In this document: piece by piece, positions 19,112 to 26,552 of the stretch | Layout: each line of letters starts with the position of its first letter | How positions within the stretch are numbered: position 1 is the first letter of the stretch | Assembly (NCBI GenBank): GCA_002383165.1 | Contig: DFXK01000009.1 | Location: forward strand, 151,239-215,238 | DNA length: 64,000 nucleotides | Source of the DNA: Flavobacteriales bacterium UBA4110 | GTDB taxonomy: Bacteria > Bacteroidota > Bacteroidia > Flavobacteriales > Weeksellaceae | Direction of reading: 5' to 3' | Notes under the pieces: generated by a model | What the model was told of the DNA's origin: nothing | The model's input: only the letters and a program-made list of their open reading frames with translations | Databases searched by the model: none | Program-made: the position numbers and the translations under genes

Positions 19112-19271
19112 TGCCTGGATTTTACTTTATAAGTAAATCCGTATCTAGAATTGTTACAGCGGTATAAAAAAAATTTTTACTTTTTATCTTACATCAAAAT
19201 TTTAAAAAAAAATTAACTGTAGGCGTAACATTTTTTTAATTATCATGTCTTATTGTATATAATTTTCCTAT

Positions 19272-20636
19272 ATGTTCAGAAAAGTATTTTGCATTTCGCT
19301 TTTGTCAGTCGGGGTTTTTGGGTTTTCCCAGAAGAAATGGACCATCCAAGAATGTGTGGATTATGCTATCAAAAATAATCTTCAGGTTCAGGCCCAGATG
19401 TACAACAAAGATGTGCAGACGAAAAACCTGGAAATGGCAAAAAAGGAATACCTGCCTTCAGTTTCCGGAACGATCAGCAACAATGCGAATTTTGGTCAGA
19501 CCCTAGTTGGAACCAGCAGCATCCGGAATGACAGCTACTATAACGGTGCTAATGTGGGCGCCAGCATGCTGGTGTACAACAACGGAAGATTGGAAAAAAG
19601 TATCAGAAAAACAGGTTTCGATGTGGAAGCAAGCTTGCAAGATGTTGAGACCATCAAAAATAATATTGCACTGCAAATTGCCCAACAATACCTAAACGTG
19701 ATGCTGAACAGAGAAATCAAAAAAATCTCTGAAAGTGCAATGGAAAATGCCCAAAAGCTGTATGACCGTGCTAAAATCACCACGGAAGTAGGAACTACTG
19801 CGCAGACGGTTTTGGCAGAAGCAACAGCATCCTTGGCAAGAGAAAAACAGAATGTAAAGACCGCTCAAATTAATGTAGATAAAGCTTTATTTGCGATGTC
19901 TCAGCTCCTTCAACTGCAGGATTACAAAACCTTTGACGTGGTTGATATTCCTGTCCCTGACGAGTTAACACCACAATCAGAATCTGTGGAAGAAGTTCTG
20001 AATATGGCCTACACTTCTCAGCCTGTTGTAAAAGCTGCCGAAAGCCGAATCAAAGCCGCTGAAGCACAAACCGAAGTGGTGAAGACCAATTTTTATCCTA
20101 CCATAACTGCTAATGCAGCAATTGGAAGTTTTTACAATAATCTTTTGAATAAAAATACACTTGGGTACCAGCAAGATCCTGTAACCGGCACATTGACACC
20201 GATTATGGAGAGAAATTTTTTCCAACAATATAGTGACAACTTCGGGCAACAGTTAAGTTTATCTGCCAACATACCGATTTTCAATAAAGGGATTACAAAG
20301 TTACAAGTGGAGCAGACAAAAATCAATGAAACGATAGCTAAAAATAATCTTGAGCAGCAAAAGTTCCAGTTAAAACAGGACATCCAGCAAGCGCAGTTCA
20401 ATGCAGAATCTAACTTTGAGGTTTACACTTCTGCGGTTGAGGCGGAAAAAAGCACCAAACTGGCGTTAGATTTTGCTGAGAAAAGTTATGAAGCCGGACG
20501 TTCTACAATATATGATGTAACAATGGCCAGAAATAATTATGCGAATGCCCAAGGTTCTGTGGCGCAGGCCAAATATAATTATTTGTTCAGCATCAAGGTT
20601 TTGGATTTTTATGCGGGTCGCGGAATTAATCTTTAA
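19272..20636 (+). CDS. TolC-family outer-membrane efflux protein
   Basis: 454 residues with a signal peptide (MFRKVFCISLLSVGVFGFSQ). Two OEP repeats are rich in heptad-like Gln/Ala/Asn helices (NNIALQIAQQYLNVMLNREI; QLSLSANIPIFNKGITKLQV). It provides the outer-membrane duct for the divergent adaptor/permease/ATPase set, giving a complete tripartite exporter. The 160-base divergent gap would hold promoters for both directions. Confidence 0.93.
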   Translation: MFRKVFCISLLSVGVFGFSQKKWTIQECVDYAIKNNLQVQAQMYNKDVQTKNLEMAKKEYLPSVSGTISNNANFGQTLVGTSSIRNDSYYNGANVGASMLVYNNGRLEKSIRKTGFDVEASLQDVETIKNNIALQIAQQYLNVMLNREIKKISESAMENAQKLYDRAKITTEVGTTAQTVLAEATASLAREKQNVKTAQINVDKALFAMSQLLQLQDYKTFDVVDIPVPDELTPQSESVEEVLNMAYTSQPVVKAAESRIKAAEAQTEVVKTNFYPTITANAAIGSFYNNLLNKNTLGYQQDPVTGTLTPIMERNFFQQYSDNFGQQLSLSANIPIFNKGITKLQVEQTKINETIAKNNLEQQKFQLKQDIQQAQFNAESNFEVYTSAVEAEKSTKLALDFAEKSYEAGRSTIYDVTMARNNYANAQGSVAQAKYNYLFSIKVLDFYAGRGINL

Positions 20637-20659
20637 ATTAAATTAAAAAAAATATCACT

Positions 20660-21511
20660 ATGAAAACACAACTTACTCTTTTATTCCTTTCAATTTTTTG
20701 TATTAGCAATTCTCAAGTAATTACCGGTAAAATCTTATCCAGTGAAAGCAAGCAAGCTATTGCATATGCGAGAATCGGTGTCGATGGTGAAAACATCGGT
20801 GCTATTGCTAATGAAACCGGCATTTATAAAATCGATTTGACTAACGTTGACAAATCTAAAAAAGTAACTGTTCAGTTAGGTGGCTATTATCCATTCGAAC
20901 AAAGTGTTCAAAACTTTATAAACTCTGGTAATCACAATATTACTTTAAAAGAAAAAGTTACTGATATCGCAGAAGTCAAACTCAGTCCTAAGATCTACGA
21001 AAATAAAAACTGGGGAATCAATACCAAAGCAAAAAAAGTAGGATTCTGGTATTCGTCAAACGGCGGTTCCGAAGCAAATATGTTGGAAGAAGTCGCCATT
21101 TTCTTTTCTAATAGAAAAAAAGTAAAACTTGAGAAAATCAATGTTAATATCAATCAGTTTACAACAGATAAACCAGTTGTTTTAAATTTTAATATTTATT
21201 CTAATGAGAATAACAGACCGGGGCAATCAATTTTGTCAGAAAATCTAAGTGTAAAACTTACAGAAGATCAAATAAAAGATGGAACATTCACCTATGATGT
21301 AAGCGATAAATCGATTTGGATTGATAAAGAAAGTTTTTATGTTTCTGTACAAATAATGAGTGGCTTCAAAGGGAAAATTGGATTAAGTGCAGCTCTATTG
21401 AGTACAGTATATTTAAGAAGCTATTATGACAAATGGCAAAAAATACCAGTGGGAGCTCCGGCGATAAATGTTGATGTGAAAATAGCAAAAGACAAAAAAA
21501 TAAAAGCTTAA
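20660..21511 (+). CDS. Secreted CarboxypepD_reg-like protein
   Basis: 283 residues. A signal peptide (ends ISNSQV near residue 20) is followed by a carboxypeptidase-regulatory-like domain (ITGKILSSESKQAIAYARIG; ETGIYKIDL). The rest (~residues 110-283) is beta-rich and unrecognised, with conserved-looking WGINTKAKKVGFWYSSNGG. It lies 23 bases after the TolC gene and is probably co-transcribed with it; whether it takes part in export is unknown. Confidence 0.75.
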   Translation: MKTQLTLLFLSIFCISNSQVITGKILSSESKQAIAYARIGVDGENIGAIANETGIYKIDLTNVDKSKKVTVQLGGYYPFEQSVQNFINSGNHNITLKEKVTDIAEVKLSPKIYENKNWGINTKAKKVGFWYSSNGGSEANMLEEVAIFFSNRKKVKLEKINVNINQFTTDKPVVLNFNIYSNENNRPGQSILSENLSVKLTEDQIKDGTFTYDVSDKSIWIDKESFYVSVQIMSGFKGKIGLSAALLSTVYLRSYYDKWQKIPVGAPAINVDVKIAKDKKIKA

Positions 21512-21535
21512 ATAGATTTAATCAAATATAAGTTT

Positions 21536-21569
21536 GAGGTCGCAAAGTCAATCTTGCGACTTCTTTTTT
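21536..21569 (+). terminator. Intrinsic terminator
   Basis: Stem gaggtcgcaa / ttgcgacttc (one G-T pair) with an 8-base loop, followed by a T-run. It starts 25 bases after the CarboxypepD_reg gene. Confidence 0.75.
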
Positions 21570-21595
21570 CACAAAACATTAGGAAAATTTTGACG

Positions 21596-21626
21596 TTGCG
21601 GTAATGTCTCAATTTTCTTATCTTTG
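21596..21626 (+). promoter_or_regulatory. Bacteroidota-type promoter for the Nudix gene
   Basis: TTG at 21596-21598, 20 bases, then TATCTTTG at 21619-21626, only 4 bases before the ATG at 21631. This matches the TTG/TAnnTTTG consensus. The short distance implies a near-leaderless transcript, if used. Confidence 0.45.
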
Positions 21627-21630
21627 AGAT

Positions 21631-22260
21631 ATGCAGATTTTTGGAAAAGATTTACTCAGAGATATCAAAGCAGCGGAATTGTTGGGCGAAAATGCACACA
21701 AAATTTATTCTCCGCCTTATCGTCCTGTATTCAGTTACGAAGATATTCTGACCAAAAATCCGAAGTTTGCATCTGTTAATATCCTTCTTTATCTTAAGAA
21801 TAACGAATGGCATTTTCCTCTGATTGTCAGAAGCATCAATAAACATGATAGACATAGCGGACAAATCTCATTTCCAGGTGGAAAAAGAGAAAAAGAAGAC
21901 CCGGATTTTGCGTACACAGCCAAACGGGAAACTTCGGAGGAATTAGGAATTGATGAACATTACGTGAGAATCATCCGTGAGATGTCTCCAATCTATATCC
22001 CACCAAGTAATTTTTATGTTCATTCATTTGTATCATACACCAAGAAAAATCCAGAATTCTTTTTACAGGAAACCGAAGCTGTAGAACTGATTGAATTCCC
22101 GATTTCATCTTTACTTAGTCTTCCGGACCAGCCAAAAATAATGGCTTTACCGTCTACGAAAGGTTATGAAGTGCCTGTAATTGATTTCAATGGATATATC
22201 ATTTGGGGAGCCACTTCAATGATTCTGAGCGAATTCAGCAACTTGTTAAAAAATGTTTAA
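21631..22260 (+). CDS. Nudix hydrolase, CoA pyrophosphatase-like
   Basis: 209 residues. The Nudix region is SFPGGKREKEDPDFAYTAKR followed by ETSEELGI, with the preceding RSINKHDRHSGQISFPGGK block that marks the CoA-pyrophosphatase branch (YeaB/NUDT7-like). It likely hydrolyses CoA or related dinucleotides. The spacing in the Nudix helix is that of this subfamily rather than of MutT. The acyltransferase gene starts 45 bases downstream. Confidence 0.85.
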   Translation: MQIFGKDLLRDIKAAELLGENAHKIYSPPYRPVFSYEDILTKNPKFASVNILLYLKNNEWHFPLIVRSINKHDRHSGQISFPGGKREKEDPDFAYTAKRETSEELGIDEHYVRIIREMSPIYIPPSNFYVHSFVSYTKKNPEFFLQETEAVELIEFPISSLLSLPDQPKIMALPSTKGYEVPVIDFNGYIIWGATSMILSEFSNLLKNV

Positions 22261-22304
22261 TTTTGCAAACATTTCAAGATCTTAGAAGTTATAATCAAAT
22301 ATCA

Positions 22305-23102
22305 ATGGCAAAAAAAAATATTTTTACTGATTCCTTCGGAAATATCTACGTCCTTAAAAGGATTATTATTTTCATTTTAGGGTTAGTATCATATAGGAGA
22401 TTCAATGGTTTTAATAAACTGAAGATTACCGGAACTGAAAATCTTACCGATTTGCCAGACACCAATGTTCTTTTCGTGTCTAATCACCAGACTTATTTTG
22501 CTGATGTTGCCGCGATGTATCATGCGTTTTGCGCGGTGAATAACGGCTACCATAATACTATTAAAAACCCTATTTATCTGCTGAATCCGAAAGTAGATTT
22601 TTATTATGTAGCAGCAGAAGAAACAATGAACAAAGGAATCCTGGCAAGAATTTTCAAGATTGCTGGCGCAGTTACAGTCAAAAGAACTTGGAGAGCTGAA
22701 GGTCAAAATGTCAACAGGATGGTTGACCTTACCGAAGTTGAAAACATTATGAAAGCCTTGGATAACGGCTGGGTTATTACGTTTCCTCAAGGAACGACTT
22801 CTGCTTATGCACAAGGAAGAAAAGGAACCGCAAAATTGATTAAAAATCAAAGACCAACGGTAATTCCCATCAAAATCAATGGATTCCGAAGAGCTTTTGA
22901 CAAGAAAGGATTGAAAATCAAAGTAACTGGTGTGAAACCAACTATGGAGTTTAAACCAGCATTGGATATTGATTATGACAATGAGTCCGCAACGGAGATT
23001 CTCGACAAAATAATGCACGCTATCGAGCAAACTCCCGAGCATAACCTGCTCCACGAATACGACGCTAAACAAAAAGAGATAAAATCTCAATCTCAACAAT
23101 AA
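22305..23102 (+). CDS. 1-acyl-sn-glycerol-3-phosphate acyltransferase-like
   Basis: PlsC-fold acyltransferase, 265 residues from the ATG at 22305. That start is preferred because an upstream in-frame start at 22203 would lie inside the Nudix gene. Motifs: SNHQTYFADVAAM (H61...D67), a motif II region KIAGAVTVKRTW, and FPQGTTSAYAQGRKGTAKL (motif III, usually FPEGTRS). The catalytic box reads H-x5-D instead of the canonical H-x4-D. A hydrophobic segment (residues ~18-30) suggests membrane association. The role is phospholipid or ornithine-lipid acylation; the exact acceptor is unknown. Confidence 0.82.
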   Translation: MAKKNIFTDSFGNIYVLKRIIIFILGLVSYRRFNGFNKLKITGTENLTDLPDTNVLFVSNHQTYFADVAAMYHAFCAVNNGYHNTIKNPIYLLNPKVDFYYVAAEETMNKGILARIFKIAGAVTVKRTWRAEGQNVNRMVDLTEVENIMKALDNGWVITFPQGTTSAYAQGRKGTAKLIKNQRPTVIPIKINGFRRAFDKKGLKIKVTGVKPTMEFKPALDIDYDNESATEILDKIMHAIEQTPEHNLLHEYDAKQKEIKSQSQQ

Positions 23103-23104
23103 AA

Positions 23105-23138
23105 AAACGGCTACCTTTTGAGTAGCCGTTTTCATTTT
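23105..23138. terminator. Bidirectional terminator
   Basis: 11-bp stem aaaacggctac / gtagccgtttt with a 7-base loop, A-run before and T-run after. It separates the convergent acyltransferase and fabV genes. Confidence 0.8.
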
Positions 23139-23197
23139 TTATTAATGACTGAAAAAAAATCTATGATCTATCAGTCTATTATCTCCGAGTATAAAAC

Positions 23198-24400
23198 CTA
23201 AGCTTCGATACTTGGAACCTTTACATTCTCATCAGTATCTTTTTCATAATCTACACCTTCCAGCTCGAAACCAAAAAGGTTGAAAAATTCTTTCCTGTAA
23301 CCGTCAATATCACTGATTTCAGCAAGTGTTTCCGTAGTAACTTTATCCCAATATTTAGCCACTTCTGCCTGTACATCTTCTGCCATTTCCCAGTCATCAA
23401 TTCTGATTCTACCTTCTGAATCTAATGCAACCTCTCCATTTTCTGTATATAATCTGTCCGCAAATAATCTCTGCATCTGTTCAATTGTTCCTTCGTGTGT
23501 ACCTTTAGCTTTCATCACTTTATAAAGTAAGGAAATATACAATGGAACCACAGGAATTGCTGAGCTGGATTGTGTTACCAAAGCTTTATTAACCGAAACA
23601 TAAGACACACCCTGAAGATCTTTTAGTAAATCATTCAAAACCGGAACTGTTGCTTCCAAATCATTTTTAGCCTGACCGATAGTTCCGTTTCTGTAAATTG
23701 GGAAAGTCAATTCAGGGCCGATATAAGAATAAGCGACAGTTTTAACACCTGCTGCCAAAACGCCTGCTGCTTTCAGATCTTCTATCCAGAACTTCCAATC
23801 TTCGCCACCCATTACGGCAATGGTGTTGGCAATATCTTCATCATTTTCAACAGGATTAATCGTGATATCAGAAACGACGCCTGTATGAAAATCTACTGTT
23901 TTGTTAGTAAATGGTTGGCCAATTGGCTTAAGAACCGATGCATAAGCCACACCAGTTTTTGGATGAGTTCTTCTCGGCGAAGCCAAACTGTAAACCACCA
24001 AATCGACCTCCCCAAGGTCTTTTTTAATTAATTCTATAGTCTGTTTCTTCACATCGTCGGAGAACGCGTCACCATTGATACTTTTTGCATAAAGTCCTGC
24101 TGCGTGCGCCTCTTTTTCAAAAGCTGCAGAATTGTACCAACCTGCTGTCCCCATTTTCCCTTCTGAAGCCGGTTTTTCGAAGAAAACACCAATTGTAGAT
24201 GCGCCGGAGCCGAAAGCTGCAGCAATTCTGGAAGATAAACCAAAGCCGGTGGAAGCACCAATTACCAAAACTTTCTTCGGTCCATTTTTGATTTCGCCTT
24301 TCGACTTTATATATTCTATCTGGTTTTTTACAGCCTGATGCGCTCCGTCTGGATGTGCTGTCAAACAAATAAATCCTCTTGTTCTCGGTTGAATAATCAT
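23198..24400 (-). CDS. fabV: Enoyl-ACP reductase FabV (trans-2-enoyl-CoA reductase)
   Basis: NADH-dependent last step of fatty-acid elongation, of the triclosan-tolerant FabV type. The start is set at 24400 (MIIQPRTRGFICLTAHPDG) because this is the conserved N-terminus; an in-frame ATG seven codons earlier exists. This gives 400 residues, as usual for FabV. Nucleotide site VLVIGASTGFGLSSR; active-site pair Y236-x8-K245 in FPIYRNGTIGQAKND. No other fatty-acid gene is adjacent. Confidence 0.95.
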   Translation of the reverse strand: MIIQPRTRGFICLTAHPDGAHQAVKNQIEYIKSKGEIKNGPKKVLVIGASTGFGLSSRIAAAFGSGASTIGVFFEKPASEGKMGTAGWYNSAAFEKEAHAAGLYAKSINGDAFSDDVKKQTIELIKKDLGEVDLVVYSLASPRRTHPKTGVAYASVLKPIGQPFTNKTVDFHTGVVSDITINPVENDEDIANTIAVMGGEDWKFWIEDLKAAGVLAAGVKTVAYSYIGPELTFPIYRNGTIGQAKNDLEATVPVLNDLLKDLQGVSYVSVNKALVTQSSSAIPVVPLYISLLYKVMKAKGTHEGTIEQMQRLFADRLYTENGEVALDSEGRIRIDDWEMAEDVQAEVAKYWDKVTTETLAEISDIDGYRKEFFNLFGFELEGVDYEKDTDENVKVPSIEA

Positions 24401-24963
24401 TGTTGAAATTATTTTTAGCATTGCAAATTAAAGAAATTTGAATCAATAATTAAGAAAAATATCAGAAAAAGCGCTACCTATTTCGTAGTTTTATGCCTAT
24501 TAATAATAGCTTTTGTTAATTTGAACTTTTTATTTTGCGCAATCGATTGCATAGATGAGAATTTTATTTAATTTTATCCGAAATCTTTTAATTGTTATGA
24601 AAGACATTAAAACATTCCTCTGCGTGAAAAACTAATGATTATCCGTAATGAATGAAAATTGTCGGTCTGAGCGGTGTCGCTGAAATTTATTTTAAAATAA
24701 AATTGAAAAGACGAATCTAACGCAGCCCGACCTGAGTGGAGCTCTTTTTCTGTCATTGCGATGGTTGAAAAGCTCTGCCGATGGCTTCCGTTCTTTCGCA
24801 ATGGCAGAAAAAAGCGGGAACGGAGGGCGGAAATAGCTGCCATAAAAAATAGCGATAATTGCTATTCGATGCAGTTAAAAGCTGCCCAAATAATTAGAAA
24901 TAATGAATGATAAATGATTTAAATTATATAATCAATTTTTAAATATAAATTACAATACAAACA
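24401..24963. other. 563-base intergenic region
   Basis: Divergent gap between fabV and the GH28 gene. The AT-rich left half has no recognised feature. 24723-24841 is a family A repeat. The last ~120 bases before the GH28 start are AT-rich and are the expected promoter site. A 78-codon minus-strand frame (24607-24843) coincides with the repeat and is not a gene. Confidence 0.6.
24723..24841 (+). repeat. Dispersed repeat, family A copy 1, with nested palindrome
   Basis: Left arm cagcccgacctgagtgga followed by gctcttttt; right arm aaaaaagcgggaacgg followed by agggcggaaatagctgcc. The core is itself an inverted repeat (ctgtcattgcga ... tcgcaatggcag) resembling family D ends. The arms match copies at 28960, 37103, 46989 and (reversed) 35501. 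Confidence 0.7.
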
Positions 24964-26451
24964 ATGAAAAACTTACTCATAGGATTTACTTTTTCTTTAG
25001 TAACAATGATTTCTGCACAGAAAAATGATATCCAGTACTACATCGACAAAGCGCCATTCAAATTTGGACAAATGGTTTTGCCGACAATCCCACAAAAAGA
25101 TTATAACTTCAAGGATTTTGGTGGTGTGTGCGACGGAAAAACTTTGAATACAAAAGCATTTGAAAAAGCTATTTCTACGATTGCTCAAAACGGTGGCGGA
25201 AGATTGATTGTCCCAGCCGGAATTTGGTTAACTGGACCAATAGAACTGAAAAGTAAAATCGATTTTCACGTTGAAGAAGGAGCGATTGTACAATTCAGTA
25301 GCGATATCAAGCAATTTCCAATGAGAGAAACTTCGTCAGGGAAATTTGAAGTAACTCCACCAATCTGGGGAAATAATCTGAAGGACGTTTCGTTTACCGG
25401 AAAAGGAATTTTTGACGGTGCCGGAGAAGCGTGGCGACCTGTGAAGAAATTCAAAACGACAGATACGCAATGGAAAGAATTGATTTCAAAACAAGGAAGC
25501 GTCCTAAGTGATGATGGAAAAATATGGTATCCAAGCGAATCCGCAAAACGCGGCGAAGAACTGGCGAAAGTCATTTCCAAAATGCCGAATGCAACTCTTG
25601 ACATGTATGAGCAGCTTCACCATTATCTCAGACCAATGATGTTTACACTTTCGAAAGTGACAAACCTTTTGATTGATGGCCCAACGTTTAGAAACTCGCC
25701 GAAATTTGTCATCAATCCAAAACAAATTACGAATCTCGTGATTAGAAACACAACGGTTTACAATCCCAAATGGGCGCAAAATGGAGACGGAATTGACATT
25801 AGTGCTTCGAAAAATGTAATTATTTACAATACAAAAGTGAACGCAGGCGACGACGGAATCTGTATGAAATCCAGCGGAAATCCGAAAAATAGTGAAGCAC
25901 TTCTGCAAAACGTTATCATCGCAGAATGTACCGTGAATGAAGGTCACGGCGGTTTCGTAATCGGTAGTAATACGGACGGCGGAATGAAAAACATCTACGT
26001 GACCAACTGTACTTTTGATGGGACAGACATCGGAATCCGTGTAAAAAGTAACTCGGGAAGAGGTGGCGATGTGAGTCAAATCTACATCGATAATATCGAA
26101 ATGAAAAACATCATCAAAGAAGCAGTTTTATTTGATACGTTCTATGCTGATGCGCCAGTCGGAAGCACGAAAGAAAGCGAAGCGGCACAACATACGGGCG
26201 AAAAAGTGCCTTATTTTCACGATTTTTATGTTAGTAATGTGAATTGTGCTTCGTCTGAAACGGCTTTCAGTTTCAATGGACTTCCTGAAAAACTGATTGA
26301 AAATCTTTATTTCAAGAATGTGAGTATCACGAGTAAGAAAGGTATTGTTGGCAAGAATGCACAGAATATCGTTTTTGAAAATGTGAAAATCAACAATTCT
26401 AAAGATTATAAAATCGACAGCGGTTTGAAAAAAGCGATTGTTGTGAAATAG
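24964..26451 (+). CDS. Glycoside hydrolase family 28 protein (polygalacturonase-like)
   Basis: Exported pectin-degrading enzyme by family. 495 residues with signal peptide MKNLLIGFTFSLVTMISAQK. It has a right-handed beta-helix fold with the GH28 catalytic sites: NGDGID (residues 273-278, in place of NTD), AGDDGI (D296, D297), EGHGGFVIGS and GIRVKSNSGRGG. Substrate may be polygalacturonan or rhamnogalacturonan. No SusC/SusD pair or carbohydrate regulator is nearby, so it is a stand-alone enzyme gene. Confidence 0.9.
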   Translation: MKNLLIGFTFSLVTMISAQKNDIQYYIDKAPFKFGQMVLPTIPQKDYNFKDFGGVCDGKTLNTKAFEKAISTIAQNGGGRLIVPAGIWLTGPIELKSKIDFHVEEGAIVQFSSDIKQFPMRETSSGKFEVTPPIWGNNLKDVSFTGKGIFDGAGEAWRPVKKFKTTDTQWKELISKQGSVLSDDGKIWYPSESAKRGEELAKVISKMPNATLDMYEQLHHYLRPMMFTLSKVTNLLIDGPTFRNSPKFVINPKQITNLVIRNTTVYNPKWAQNGDGIDISASKNVIIYNTKVNAGDDGICMKSSGNPKNSEALLQNVIIAECTVNEGHGGFVIGSNTDGGMKNIYVTNCTFDGTDIGIRVKSNSGRGGDVSQIYIDNIEMKNIIKEAVLFDTFYADAPVGSTKESEAAQHTGEKVPYFHDFYVSNVNCASSETAFSFNGLPEKLIENLYFKNVSITSKKGIVGKNAQNIVFENVKINNSKDYKIDSGLKKAIVVK

Positions 26452-26457
26452 ATTATT

Positions 26458-26516
26458 TCTCGCCGATTTGGCAAATTTCGCAGATTCATCAGCTTAATCT
26501 GTAAAATCTGCGAGAA
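26458..26516. repeat. Imperfect palindromic repeat, family E copy 2
   Basis: Outer arms ttctcgc / gcgagaa; the inner part gcagattcatcagc then ttaatctgtaaaatctgc matches the element at 996-1067. It sits between the GH28 stop and a terminator. Confidence 0.55.
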
Positions 26517-26519
26517 CTA

Positions 26520-26552
26520 TAAAAACCCTTTCAGATTTGAAGGGGTTTTTAT
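26520..26552. terminator. Terminator shared by convergent GH28 and topB genes
   Basis: Stem aaaaaccctt / aaggggttttt with a short loop and T-run. The topB stop codon (26549-26551) lies in its T-rich edge, so the two ends overlap. Confidence 0.7.

Noticed and set aside
22389..23135. 248-codon minus-strand open frame
   Set aside because: Antisense to the acyltransferase gene and its terminator; Phe/Ile/Arg-rich translation without a domain.
24607..24843. 78-codon minus-strand open frame between fabV and the GH28 gene
   Set aside because: Coincides with the family A repeat and surrounding AT-rich DNA; no protein-like features.
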